Shown here: in pieces, positions 8,134-17,368 of the stretch
Layout of the letters: every line of letters starts with the position of its first letter
Numbering within the stretch: position 1 is the first letter of the stretch
Assembly: GCA_015231325.1 (NCBI GenBank)
Contig: JADGBS010000013.1
Location: forward strand, 1-38,001
Length of the DNA stretch: 38,001 bases
Direction of reading: 5' to 3'
Source: Oligoflexia bacterium
GTDB lineage: Bacteria; Bdellovibrionota; Bacteriovoracia; Bacteriovoracales; Bacteriovoracaceae
Made by a program: the position numbers and the translations under genes
The notes under the pieces: model-generated
What the model was told of the DNA's origin: nothing
The model's input: only the letters and a program-made list of their open reading frames with translations
Database searches by the model: none

Positions 8134-8174
8134 TTAAATAATGATCAAGTAATGATCAAATAATGATTAAATAA
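8131..8174 (+). repeat. Four tandem 11-bp units between coiled-coil genes
   Basis: Four copies of TGATYAARTAA fill most of the short gap after the gene at 6961-8133. The first unit supplies that gene's TGA stop. The 11-bp period is close to one helical turn of DNA, and each unit carries stops. Confidence 0.85.
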
Positions 8175-8186
8175 TTAGGAACACCC

Positions 8187-8897
8187 ATGGTAGAAAATAT
8201 CGGCAGAGAACAAGAAAGTGAACAAGAAAATGAACAGAACACTCTCGGTTTAAACGGTTTAAAAATCAAAACTTTCGATCATGTAGACAAAAGAAAAATA
8301 AAAGAACAGTTAGAGCGGATTTCTAAATTAAGGCCCTCTGATTTATTAGATTCGAGTGAAAATGAGTTTAAAAATAATGTTACCGAGATGTTCGCCATCA
8401 TCAAAGATTTAGAAAACAATTATCGAGGAACGCTAGAGCTTAACACGGTACTTAGAGGCGAATTACAAGAAAGTAGACAGCATATTAAAGAAGTGACTAG
8501 TACTAACAAGGAATTACAAAAAAAGCTTTCTTGCTTAGAAAATACTTCTCCTTTACTGGGAGAAATCGAACAAAGGATGGAACTGGCACTGCAAGAACGA
8601 GAAAAATACAAAGATCTCTATCAAGAAGTAGAATTGCGTAACCAGAATTTATCTAAAAATATTGAATTGCAAAATCAGTTGTTGGATAAAAGGAAAGAAG
8701 AAATCGAGGATGCGCATAAGGAGATCATTATTCTGGAAGACAAGTGTAAGCATTATCATGGAGATGAATTTGATAGAATAAAACAATTAGAACTAAAGGT
8801 GCAAGAGGCAATTGCCGAAAAAGAAAAAATAGCGCAGGAACTGGCGGATAGCAAAGCAGCATTAAGGGAAATTCATAAGGAACTAAGAAGTGAATAA
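8187..8897 (+). CDS. Coiled-coil protein, unknown function
   Basis: A 236-residue, highly charged protein that is almost entirely coiled coil from about residue 65 onward, with a Gln/Glu-rich N-terminus. It has no signal peptide, membrane helix or enzymatic motif. It overlaps the next gene by 8 bases. Together with its neighbours it could form filaments or tethers; this is inferred only from structure and context. Confidence 0.55.
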   Translation: MVENIGREQESEQENEQNTLGLNGLKIKTFDHVDKRKIKEQLERISKLRPSDLLDSSENEFKNNVTEMFAIIKDLENNYRGTLELNTVLRGELQESRQHIKEVTSTNKELQKKLSCLENTSPLLGEIEQRMELALQEREKYKDLYQEVELRNQNLSKNIELQNQLLDKRKEEIEDAHKEIIILEDKCKHYHGDEFDRIKQLELKVQEAIAEKEKIAQELADSKAALREIHKELRSE

Positions 8898-9654
8898 TAA
8901 ATCAACTACGCTTAAAGAGACAATCCACCAAAGTTGGGATAAAATTAAGGTTCGCTATCCGATGGTTATTGATGAGACTCCGGTTAAAGGAGATCCAGTA
9001 AAAACAGAGTTTTTGCGTTATATTGATGGCCTAAAGAACGTTGAAGAAATCAGTCACTATTTTACGTTAGAACCTGGGGAAGCGCATCTTATTTTTTCTG
9101 ATTTAATTGCAATTAAGGCCATTCGCTTTATTGATGATTTTGAGCGGTTAGTCTTTCTTAAGCGACGAAACTCGGAGCTTAAGGGCAATTATGATTTCTT
9201 AGTTGCTGAACAAAATAAGTTAAGTGGGGAAAAATACTATCTTTGCAAACAAATCGCTGCACGGGAAAAGGAGATGCTTTCTATTACAGAAGCGATTCCA
9301 GGGTTAGAGCAAAAACTTCAAGAGTTTAATAATGAGTTAGATATCCTTAAATCCAGTTCTAGTGAGCTTTGGAACTATAACTCCGAGCTGTTAGGACTTT
9401 TTAAAGATATGAGTTCTAAAGAACAAGAGATCAACGGACTTCTTGAAGAGATTGAATCGGCATATCCCAAAGCGATTAAAAAGAAAAAAAGAATGTCCAA
9501 ACTTCTACAGGAAGTTGATGAACGAGTTGTTGATGCCAACACTAAAAATTTGACATTAAAACGAAAAATTTCAGTTTATCAAGATGCTCTCTCAGATGTT
9601 CGCGAATGTCTATTCGATGCAAATGTTCATATCAAATATTCTAAAAACGAATAA
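8890..9654 (+). CDS. Protein with small winged-helix-like N-terminal domain and long coiled coil
   Basis: The N-terminal ~80 residues (FLRYIDGLKNVEEISHYFTLEPGEAHLIFSDLIAIKAIRFID, around 40-85) have the pattern of the small winged-helix module seen at the ends of DUF4388-type proteins: DG, then helices, then a conserved hydrophobic turn. The rest is coiled coil. The start is GTG with AAGGA 7 bases upstream, overlapping the previous gene by 8 bases, so translation is coupled. Function is unknown; domain assignment is tentative. Confidence 0.55.
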   Translation: MNNKSTTLKETIHQSWDKIKVRYPMVIDETPVKGDPVKTEFLRYIDGLKNVEEISHYFTLEPGEAHLIFSDLIAIKAIRFIDDFERLVFLKRRNSELKGNYDFLVAEQNKLSGEKYYLCKQIAAREKEMLSITEAIPGLEQKLQEFNNELDILKSSSSELWNYNSELLGLFKDMSSKEQEINGLLEEIESAYPKAIKKKKRMSKLLQEVDERVVDANTKNLTLKRKISVYQDALSDVRECLFDANVHIKYSKNE

Positions 9655-9691
9655 ATGAATAAAGAATCTAATGAATACTAAATAGGCCACA

Positions 9692-10807
9692 ATGATTCTA
9701 AATCTATTTTCTAGAAAAGAGCACAAAGACCACAGTGCGCACAGAGAGCGCGCGCATAGAGAGCGCACTATTCCCGGAGTAGCGATTGTGGGGAATATGT
9801 GTGTGGGAAAAAGTACCCTCTTTGCAAAGTTATGTGGAACCGAGGTTAAAAGCGTTAATTATCCTGGAACCACCGTTTCTATCGCTGCCGGAAATATAAA
9901 AGGATTGCAAAAGTTGGCATTCGACACCCCCGGAACCTGCTCGATTTTCACTCACAGTGAGGATGAGAGAGTCTCCCGCGATTTTTTTCTCTCCTTTGAT
10001 CAGATAAAAAAAATTAGAAATATCGGTCTCGAAAATGATCGTATCGAGGCGGCAATCTTAGTAGCGGATGCTAAAAACTTGAAACGCTCTCTTGCTCTGG
10101 CAGTTCAATACGCCGAATATGGCGTGCCTATGCTCTTAGATATTAACATGATGGATGAGGCACATAGTCGTGGAATTGTAATTGATCATCAACGTTTATC
10201 CGATATTCTAGGAATTGATGTCTGCTGTTCGGTGGCCACTGAAGGCGAAGGCATAAAAGAAATTAAAGCTAAGTTAACTTCAGTACGTACCCCTCATCAG
10301 CTAATTAAATATCCACAGAAAATTGAAGATTTTATACGGATTACTGAAAAAATATTAAACAAATGTCTTAGTACGATGACCCAGAGTGATGTTTATGATG
10401 CTGGTCAAGTATGTATTTCTCGGGGGATGGCGTTACTGTTGCTAGTTGCCGACAAAAGTGCGGAAGAATATGTTAGACATACTTTCGGCGAGGAAACTTT
10501 ATTACAAATAAGAGATTTACGTTCCATCAACCTAAGAGATGAAAAAATTCCAGTTAATATTTTGCTCACCAATATCTTTAATAAAAGGGCAGAAGAAATT
10601 CTTGCTGAAATCTATCAGGAGCGTGGGCGTCGCAAAAGCTCTTATCTTGAAAAATTTTCCCATTGGTGTATGCACTTAGAGACAGGTATTCCTATCGCCT
10701 TGGCCATCATTTATCTGATGTATCTATTTATTGGGGTATTTGCAGCTGGTTATTTGGTAGACTTAATCAACAATAAACTTTTTGCCGAAACCATTACTCC
10801 CTGGGTA
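9692..10807 (+). pseudogene. feoB: FeoB ferrous iron transporter, N-terminal half, truncated by a rearrangement
   Basis: FeoB imports Fe(II) using an N-terminal G domain and a polytopic membrane domain. The G domain is clear: GNMCVGKS (G1), YPGTTV (G2), DTPG (G3) and NMMDEA (G4, as in FeoB). A helical region and the first membrane helices (ETGIPIALAIIYLMYLFIGVFAAGYLV) follow. After ...TPWV the frame runs into the antisense of cheB and continues as nonsense to 10969, so the gating membrane helices are missing. The N-terminal extension carries His/Arg repeats (HRERAHRER). The gene sits 37 bp after the last coiled-coil gene. No FeoA is visible. Unless the assembly is wrong here, this copy cannot transport iron. 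Confidence 0.85.
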
Positions 10808-11058
10808 GTGTGTGAACTTAGAACGATGACATTGGAACTGATTTGTTGTATTTTTAGTTCTTCCAGTACCTGGATTCCGGAGAGTTCTGGCATTTCAATA
10901 TCCAGGGTTACTAAATCTGGTTTTAGGGAGATGATTTTTTCTAGAGCAGTTTTACCGTTATCAGCATAATCAATACTTTCGATTCCAGAAATTTCCTCTA
11001 GTATGTGCGTGATACTTTTTCTGAAAATTTTTTGGTCATCGGCCACTAATATTTTCAT
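10798..11058 (-). pseudogene. cheB: CheB methylesterase, receiver domain only, truncated by a rearrangement
   Basis: CheB demethylates chemoreceptors after phosphorylation of its receiver domain. The receiver is typical: DDQ at 7-9, PDLVTLDIEMPELSG with the phospho-acceptor Asp, and VIVLSSHTTQG at the switch Ser/Thr. The sequence stops matching right after TTQG, where GAxxTL is expected, and the remaining residues to 10750 are the antisense of feoB. The Lys of the receiver and the whole esterase domain are missing. SD is GGAGAAA upstream of ATG. It follows cheW in the same direction and would be the last gene of the operon. The predicted 3' half should lie left of the window before cheR. Confidence 0.8.
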
Positions 11059-11135
11059 GAAAATAATTTCTCCAATAAATTACATGATCAAGCGTTTACT
11101 CACACCCCAGAAAAGGAAAATACGAACGCATTTTC

Positions 11136-11166
11136 ATCAGACTCAATTATAATCAGACTCAATTAT
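11136..11166 (-). repeat. Two 16-bp-period direct repeats at the end of cheW
   Basis: ATCAGACTCAATTAT occurs twice with a one-base spacer and is followed by a third, diverged copy that includes the cheW stop. It is in the 116-bp gap between cheW and cheB. Confidence 0.7.
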
Positions 11167-11174
11167 CATAAAAC

Positions 11175-11669
11175 TTAATTATCATCACCCTCTTTATTTT
11201 CTCTTAATAGTTCATCGATATTGAGAATAGTGATCAAATGTCCGTTGTAACTGTAAACCTCCGATAAAAATCTATTAATGGATTTATCAATGTTGGGAGG
11301 AAGTCCTCTGATATTCTTTCCTTCTAGCGGAATAACCTCGGCGGCCCTATCAACAACTAGGCCAACACCTTCACCTTTCCATTCAACAATAATAATTTCT
11401 CCCGATTTTTTTTGTTCAGAAGAAATTCCTAGTTTTAATGCCAAATCTATAACGGTAATAATTCGTCCCCGAAGATTAATTACTCCTAAAATGTAGATGG
11501 GTGCATGATAGACCATTGTAAATTCTGAAAATTTAATAATCTCCTGAATACGAAATGCATCTATTCCATAGCAAGAATTTCCAATATTTAAAGAGAGTAC
11601 ATTATTTATTACCACCTTTGTGTCGCTTATAGGTGGATTTACAGAAGGGGTGTTGGCAATTGCTTCCAT
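11175..11669 (-). CDS. cheW: CheW chemotaxis coupling protein
   Basis: CheW links the chemoreceptor to CheA at the inner face of the membrane. The 164 residues contain one CheW domain (about 25-155) with the family motifs YGIDAFRIQEII, YILGVINLRGRIITVIDL and VGLVVDRAAEVIPL. It lies between the chemoreceptor (31 bp upstream) and truncated cheB in one minus-strand operon. The ATG has AAGGCG upstream as a modest ribosome site. Confidence 0.9.
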   Translation of the reverse strand: MEAIANTPSVNPPISDTKVVINNVLSLNIGNSCYGIDAFRIQEIIKFSEFTMVYHAPIYILGVINLRGRIITVIDLALKLGISSEQKKSGEIIIVEWKGEGVGLVVDRAAEVIPLEGKNIRGLPPNIDKSINRFLSEVYSYNGHLITILNIDELLRENKEGDDN

Positions 11670-11700
11670 ATTTGATTACGCCTTCATATGGGTTATACAG

Positions 11701-13389
11701 TTATGCTACTTTGAACTTTGAGGTCAATGTTTTCAACTGATCGGATAGTTTTGTCAATTCGCTAGAACTATCTTGCACCTGCTCTCCTGCATTTTTTAAA
11801 TTGATTGCGGAGACACTCACATCTCCGATTTCTTTCGCCATATTCTGAGAAACCTGTGAAACTTGACTGACCTGCTGATTTGCTACTTCCACTTTTTTAG
11901 ATGCTTCGAAAATGTTTTTAGCAATATCTTTGGTAACCACCGATTGTTCCTCTATTGCACTGGCGATACTGGCGACGATGCTGCTTACATCTTTGATAAT
12001 TTGTGAAATTTTATCGATATCAGAGATGGCGGTGCTAGTAGATAATTGTACGCTGCTGATTTTATTTTTAATATCTTCGGTAGCAACTGCTGTTTGTTGT
12101 GCCAGTTCCTTGATTTCATTGGCCACCACCGCGAAACCCTTGCCAGCAGCGCCTGCGCGAGTGGCCTCGATGGTTGCGTTCAATGCCAGAAGATTGGTTT
12201 GGGCCGAAATTCCGTTAATTGTTTCTGTCACTTTGCCGATGTCTTGCGCTGCTTGACCTAATTGTTTCATCACAGTACTGATTCCTTTTGCTTGGTCAAC
12301 TGCCTCGGAAGTGATTTGTCGCGCTTTCTCCGAGTTATTGGCTATCTCCCCAATGGTAGAGGTCATTTCCTCAGTTGCAGTGGAAATACTGGTGAGGCGA
12401 GTGCTGGCATTTTCCATATTACCCACCACCGAAATCGAGTTAGAACTCATTTCTTCTGCGGCCGCGGCAACTGTTGACGATCTGTCGGAAGTCTGTTGAG
12501 TGTTGGTTGCCATTTGACCGGAAACTTCAACTAGCTCGGTAGAAGAGGAGACCAGCGTATGTACACTAGTAGTAACATCCCGAATAATATCTTTTATGTT
12601 TGTATTCATCGCATGAAGTGACTTAGCGGCCGTTCCCATTTCATCGCTGCGGACTTGGGCACTTTTGGACACAGAAACCGAAAAATCTCCTTCTGCCATT
12701 AGTTGCAAGTGCTTAGTCATTCGATCCATAGGGATAGTGATGCTGTTAGCGATTTGAATACCCATAATAATGGTACAACTTATCATAATAACCAGCAAGA
12801 TAATCACGTTTCTAATCGAATCATCACCAGACTTTGCTAATTCACTAAAACGGAATGCATTTCTATCCTCTTGGTATTTTATGAGAGTGTCTGCAACAGT
12901 GTTTATTTCCAAAAATGACGGATACACTGCTTTGTTAAAAAAAGGAAGAAATTCTTCCATTTTATTATTTTGAATCATATCAAATGCAGCATTATTATTG
13001 TTTTTGGCGTTAATAATATTTTCTTTGAACTTGGATATTATTTTTTGTCCTTCTTCGAGAACTTCAAGTTTAGTAAGCTCCTCAAATGCTTTTGCATATT
13101 CTGTTCTACTTTCTGTAATATCATCATGTGCTTGCTTGAGTGCGGTAGGGTCTTTCAGAAAAGCAAGTCTGGCCATTGAAAAATATATATGGGTTATCTC
13201 TTGTTTGATAGTGTTAGCATACTTAATTTTATTATTATTCACCACCATTATCCGATTATACTTATTGGTAAAATTATTGATCAGCCATACTTCTTGAATA
13301 ATGCCAATAACCATGAAAAGGATAATAATCGCATAACCAACCATTAGTCTTGTTTTAATCCTAATATTTTCTAAAAAATCTCGTATCAT
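11701..13389 (-). CDS. Methyl-accepting chemotaxis protein
   Basis: A membrane chemoreceptor of 562 residues. TM1 (about 15-36) and TM2 (about 194-214) flank a ~155-residue helical periplasmic sensor of the four-helix-bundle type. A HAMP linker (214-267) follows, then a signalling domain whose hairpin tip is at ~392-430 (ISAQTNLLALNATIEATRAGAAGKGFAVVANEIKELA matches the universal pattern). The ATG overlaps the cheA stop as ATGA, so translation is coupled, and the receptor presumably serves this CheA. The ligand cannot be predicted from sequence. There is no C-terminal CheR-tethering pentapeptide that I can see. Confidence 0.9.
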   Translation of the reverse strand: MIRDFLENIRIKTRLMVGYAIIILFMVIGIIQEVWLINNFTNKYNRIMVVNNNKIKYANTIKQEITHIYFSMARLAFLKDPTALKQAHDDITESRTEYAKAFEELTKLEVLEEGQKIISKFKENIINAKNNNNAAFDMIQNNKMEEFLPFFNKAVYPSFLEINTVADTLIKYQEDRNAFRFSELAKSGDDSIRNVIILLVIMISCTIIMGIQIANSITIPMDRMTKHLQLMAEGDFSVSVSKSAQVRSDEMGTAAKSLHAMNTNIKDIIRDVTTSVHTLVSSSTELVEVSGQMATNTQQTSDRSSTVAAAAEEMSSNSISVVGNMENASTRLTSISTATEEMTSTIGEIANNSEKARQITSEAVDQAKGISTVMKQLGQAAQDIGKVTETINGISAQTNLLALNATIEATRAGAAGKGFAVVANEIKELAQQTAVATEDIKNKISSVQLSTSTAISDIDKISQIIKDVSSIVASIASAIEEQSVVTKDIAKNIFEASKKVEVANQQVSQVSQVSQNMAKEIGDVSVSAINLKNAGEQVQDSSSELTKLSDQLKTLTSKFKVA

Positions 13390-16300
13390 GCTGCCTCCCG
13401 TGCGACGTTTTGCTCGTCAGTTTTTTCTTGTTGATGTTGTCCCGTTGAGGACAACATCTGCCTGATAGATAATAATAATTTTTCCTTCTCTAATTTTATT
13501 TGGTAATCATTGATTCCTGCAATTTTGCCCTTTTCAACATCGGCCGTATCGGCAAGCGCGCTGAGGGCAATGATAGGTATATGAGAAATATTTTTCTCAG
13601 CTCTGATTTTTTTAGCAAGGTCCAGACCACTTAACTTGGGCATTTCTATATCGGTTAAAACCAGTGAGATCTCGTTCCCTAAATCTTGTAGTACTTTCCA
13701 AGCATCTTGACCGTCTTCGGCAGTTACCACTTTGTATCCTATTTCTTCGACAAATTTTCTAATTTGTTCACGGAAAAATTGAGAATCTTCCACTAGCAAA
13801 ATAGTTGTGGGGGTCCCTCCCTTTTCCTTATGTACTTGATGAACTTTTTGTAATTCGTTAAGAGTATTGTTTTTCCACTGGGGATAAATTGTTTCAACAA
13901 TTTCAAAGATATTTACTATCAGTGTTGTTTGGTCATTGATAATACATGATCCTAAAATTCCATTTTGCGTGTGGACCGATTGATCCAATTGAATGCTTAT
14001 TTCTGCGATATCTAGTGGTCTGGCCGCGAGTAGTCCAAATTCTTTGTTATACAGTTGGAATATTATCATTACCAAACTTTGTTCTGGCGTAAAATCTGCA
14101 ACGTTGGCCACATCCTTTATGCATAGTAATGGGATAGAGGTTCCTTGATATTGAACAGTTCTCTTTCCTCCAAGGTTTAAAATATTATCACGTTCGATGG
14201 ATAGTATTCTTGAGACCAGGCCCAAGTTGACAGCACAGTTTTCGTTGATAGAATTTTTAAATAGCAGAAAAGAAGGTATTTCCCCTGCCTCTTTAGTGCT
14301 GATTAAACTTTGCTCAAGTTGCTTATTCCATCTGGAAGAACCTGAGGAAGAAAGAATATTTGTTTTAATTGCCAACCCGTGCACATCTAGTATCGTGGCA
14401 ATTCTTCCGTCTCCAAGAATAGTTGCACCCATATATTCTTTAAGGTGTTTTAGATGTTTTCCAAATGGTCTAACTACAATTTCTAGTGTTTCATGTATAG
14501 CATCTACTATGATTCCATATTCTTGGACTCCAGTGTTGACGATCACCACATTTAAATCATTAACTTCAGCTATGTCTTCGATCGAAGGAGATTCATTTAT
14601 GAGGAATCTATTTAAACGAATTATAGGAACTAATTTTTCGCGAATGATAATTACTTCCGAATCGCCTAACGTTTCCAAACGTTCGCTTATTTGTTCTTTT
14701 GCAATCCGGATTAATTCAATAACGTTCACCTGTGGGATAGCAAACTTTGAACGATTAATGGAAACTAGTACTGAAGGAATAATTGCTAAGGTGAGTGGTA
14801 GTTTTATCTTAAAAAGGGTTCCTATTCCTTCCTCCGATTGGATTTCAACTTTTCCGCCAAGATGATCGAGATTACTTTTTACTACGTCCATGCCCACGCC
14901 CCTACCAGAGAGATCGGTAATTTTTTCGGCAGTGGAAAGACCAGGAAGAAAAATCAAATCTACTTTATCTTTAAAAGACATGTTTTTTAATTGTTCTTCG
15001 TTTATTATTCCCTTATCTAGGGCCTTTTTGACTATTTTTTCTGTTTGAATTCCCTCTCCATCATCATCAATCTCAATCACTACTTGACCAGCATCATGAT
15101 AGGCATTCAACTTAATTGTACCAGCGGGATTTTTCCCTCGTGCCTTTCGGACCTCGGTGGTTTCTATTCCATGGTCGATGGAATTTCTTATCATATGATT
15201 TAAAGGATCAGACAATCCTTCCAAAATTGATTTATCAATATCTACTTCTTTTCCGGTGATCACTAATTTAATCTCTTTGTGTAATCCTTGGGTTAAATTA
15301 CGAACAACTCTGGGAAACTTATTAAATAAATTTCCAATCGGTTGCATTCGTGTTTGCATGATAGTTTCTTGTAATTCGGAGGTAACTAGATTTATTTTTT
15401 GCTTGCTGGCCTTAATTAAACGCATATCAGATTTATCCACAGCATTCATTAATTGATTCCTGCCCAAAACAAGTTCTCCGGCAAGATTCATTAGTTCTTC
15501 CAAAAGATCAACATTTACACGTAGAGTGTTTTCGGCATTAATATTTCCTGCGGTTGTGAATGGCGATGTCGTCGTTGCGACAGTAACACCTGAGGAAGAG
15601 GTTCTCTCTGTTTGCTGCTGTTGGTTGAATTCAGTATTATCTATTTTGGTTTCTACTTTGGGTTCTATTTGGGGCCCTATTTTTGGTTCCATTTTAATTT
15701 CTTCCATACTCTTTTCCGGTGTTACTATCATTTCTTTTTCTGGATCCAGTTCATGTCCCCCAGTCTGTTGAATACTGGGAACAATCTTTTTATTTCCAAA
15801 ATTAGAGATTAGAATTATTTGCTGCATCGGAATTTCAAGTATTTTACTTAAGTCCTCTTGAGATAATTGAGATGCATAAGCGATTGTGAAGGGTAATGTT
15901 TTAGCAAAATCATCGTCTAAAGACCCTACTGCGCTAATATCCACATAGCTGTCAATTATCAATCCTGTTTCGGCAAGTCGCTTAATTTCCTTAATGGGAT
16001 TTTTATTTTTTTCTTGCAGATCGTGAATTAGGTCGTAGTGCAGAGCGTAGATGTTATGACCATCTTGTAGTGCCTTAAAAACCTCATATTCATCGACAGT
16101 TGAGAGATTGTGGGCGGCCAGTTCTTTAAAATCAAAGGTACCGCCGCTACTATCAGCAGGAGTAGATACGGCCTTTAAAGAGATTAGATTAGATAATGCA
16201 TTACCCAAATCTTCAACATTTATTTGTTCAATATCATCATGATGATTGATTAAATTGCGAAGCATATCAAATGAAGCTAAAAGGATATTTATTATTTCCG

Positions 16301-16550
16301 GAGAAGGGAATAATTCCTTTGTTCGCATTAGGCCTAAAACATTCTCTACCTTGTGGGATAATTCTTTTATTTTGTGCAAACCGAGAAAGCCGGCACCCCC
16401 TTTTATACTGTGGGCCGCCCGAAAAACTTTATTTATCAAATCATTGTCTAAGCTGGCCCCCTGTGATTCGATTGTTAGTAAATCATTTTCAATATTAGTT
16501 AAATGCTCTAATGAATCACTAATATAGTCACTAACGATATCGTTGTCCAT
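13386..16550 (-). CDS. cheA: Hybrid CheA histidine kinase with C-terminal receiver domain
   Basis: CheA autophosphorylates on a His in its Hpt domain and passes phosphate to response regulators. Domains in order: Hpt with H47 in AAHSIKGGAGF (1-110); a helical region of unclear type (about 140-255); a Pro/Glu-Lys-rich linker; dimerisation helices (about 340-415); HATPase with N-box HMIRNSIDHG (452-461), DDDGEG (495-500) and GRGVGMD (549-555); a CheW-like domain (about 590-720); a second segment of CheW-like length (about 750-900); and a receiver domain (about 910-1035) with LVEDS, VLTDIEMP and a Lys. At 1054 residues it is much longer than standard CheA (~650). The start is ATG with a GAGAGGA site, 55 bp after the STAS gene. 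Confidence 0.9.
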   Translation of the reverse strand: MDNDIVSDYISDSLEHLTNIENDLLTIESQGASLDNDLINKVFRAAHSIKGGAGFLGLHKIKELSHKVENVLGLMRTKELFPSPEIINILLASFDMLRNLINHHDDIEQINVEDLGNALSNLISLKAVSTPADSSGGTFDFKELAAHNLSTVDEYEVFKALQDGHNIYALHYDLIHDLQEKNKNPIKEIKRLAETGLIIDSYVDISAVGSLDDDFAKTLPFTIAYASQLSQEDLSKILEIPMQQIILISNFGNKKIVPSIQQTGGHELDPEKEMIVTPEKSMEEIKMEPKIGPQIEPKVETKIDNTEFNQQQQTERTSSSGVTVATTTSPFTTAGNINAENTLRVNVDLLEELMNLAGELVLGRNQLMNAVDKSDMRLIKASKQKINLVTSELQETIMQTRMQPIGNLFNKFPRVVRNLTQGLHKEIKLVITGKEVDIDKSILEGLSDPLNHMIRNSIDHGIETTEVRKARGKNPAGTIKLNAYHDAGQVVIEIDDDGEGIQTEKIVKKALDKGIINEEQLKNMSFKDKVDLIFLPGLSTAEKITDLSGRGVGMDVVKSNLDHLGGKVEIQSEEGIGTLFKIKLPLTLAIIPSVLVSINRSKFAIPQVNVIELIRIAKEQISERLETLGDSEVIIIREKLVPIIRLNRFLINESPSIEDIAEVNDLNVVIVNTGVQEYGIIVDAIHETLEIVVRPFGKHLKHLKEYMGATILGDGRIATILDVHGLAIKTNILSSSGSSRWNKQLEQSLISTKEAGEIPSFLLFKNSINENCAVNLGLVSRILSIERDNILNLGGKRTVQYQGTSIPLLCIKDVANVADFTPEQSLVMIIFQLYNKEFGLLAARPLDIAEISIQLDQSVHTQNGILGSCIINDQTTLIVNIFEIVETIYPQWKNNTLNELQKVHQVHKEKGGTPTTILLVEDSQFFREQIRKFVEEIGYKVVTAEDGQDAWKVLQDLGNEISLVLTDIEMPKLSGLDLAKKIRAEKNISHIPIIALSALADTADVEKGKIAGINDYQIKLEKEKLLLSIRQMLSSTGQHQQEKTDEQNVAREAA

Positions 16551-16605
16551 GAAGGTAGTCCTCTCTACTAATTAGAAAAATTATTTTTAGAAAAAATTAT
16601 TTAAA

Positions 16606-16920
16606 TTATTTCTCCATTCCACTTATACTAAAATGTTGTTCAATACGCATAGATTTGAACAATATTAGAAGTTCCGAAGAAACATTCCTAACTAATAACT
16701 TTTTACCAATTTTCTCCAGTGAATTATGAGTTGCAACAAGGAGCCCAATTCCAACAGAATCCACCATGGTCGTTTTCAAGAGGTCTATCACAAATTCATC
16801 GAAATTATTTTCTGATAAAATATTTTTAAAGTTAACACGTATTATTTCCACATTTGTTGCCAGGATATCTCCATCAACCTGAACTACAATTTTTTTATCG
16901 TTTTTAATTATATTTATCAT
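16606..16920 (-). CDS. STAS-domain anti-anti-sigma factor (RsbV/SpoIIAA type)
   Basis: STAS proteins bind and neutralise an RsbW-type kinase when unphosphorylated. The conserved phospho-site region is TMVDSVGIGLLVATHNSL, with S55 as the likely phosphorylation site in DSVG (usual DSSG). The ORF-track start at 16977 would overlap the upstream gene by 46 bases; ATG at 16920, preceded by GAGGAGGGG, is the better start and gives 104 residues. It sits between the RsbW-like kinase and CheA genes, and is the probable substrate of both the kinase and the PP2C phosphatase encoded just upstream. Confidence 0.8.
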   Translation of the reverse strand: MINIIKNDKKIVVQVDGDILATNVEIIRVNFKNILSENNFDEFVIDLLKTTMVDSVGIGLLVATHNSLEKIGKKLLVRNVSSELLILFKSMRIEQHFSISGMEK

Positions 16921-16930
16921 CGGCCCCTCC

Positions 16931-17368
16931 TCACTGATTTTTCTTATTGACATTAATAATAGATGTAGTAGATGCACGTAAGCTTTTCTTTAAATATAAT
17001 TTGTTACCTCGCTGATTAAACTTTAGTTGGTCGGCATTCTGATTTAAAATTAGCAGACCACGTGAAGGAAGTTCAAAAGGGTCAGCATTTATTTCATCAT
17101 TTAGTTTATTTCTCCAGTCAAAACCAGATCCCTCGTCCTCTACTTCAATGATAAATTCATTATTTACGAGAAGACAGAGGCATTGTATTTTTTTATTTTG
17201 ATCTTGGTTACTTCCGTGAATTACTGCATTATTAAGGGACTCGCGTAGTAGTAACTCGACGACAAACAAATCTCTTTTATCAATAACATCTTTATAATAT
17301 TTGCGAATTCTCATACAGAAGGTATCGACATTATGTAAATCCGCAAAGATGGTCTCCGTTAGTTTCAT
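16931..17368 (-). CDS. RsbW-like anti-sigma factor serine kinase
   Basis: This GHKL-fold protein kinase phosphorylates STAS partners and can sequester a sigma factor. The N-box is ELLLRESLNNAVIHG (about 38-52), G1 is DEGSGF (78-83), and SRGLLIL (102-108) is the G2-like segment. The protein consists of this single domain, 145 residues. Its ATG overlaps the stop of the upstream PP2C gene (ATGA), and the STAS gene follows after 10 bases, so the three form a tight partner-switching unit. No sigma factor gene is visible nearby; the target could instead be another protein. Confidence 0.8.
   Translation of the reverse strand: MKLTETIFADLHNVDTFCMRIRKYYKDVIDKRDLFVVELLLRESLNNAVIHGSNQDQNKKIQCLCLLVNNEFIIEVEDEGSGFDWRNKLNDEINADPFELPSRGLLILNQNADQLKFNQRGNKLYLKKSLRASTTSIINVNKKNQ

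Noticed and set aside
10808-10969. C-terminal extension of the FeoB ORF after TPWV
   Set aside because: It is the antisense of cheB; the amino acid sequence has no membrane character and does not resemble FeoB.
12046-12499. Plus-strand ORFs across the chemoreceptor gene
   Set aside because: They are antisense shadows of the receptor signalling domain.
14197-14865. 222-residue plus-strand ORF opposite cheA
   Set aside because: It is a shadow of the well-supported cheA frame, with no motif or ribosome site.
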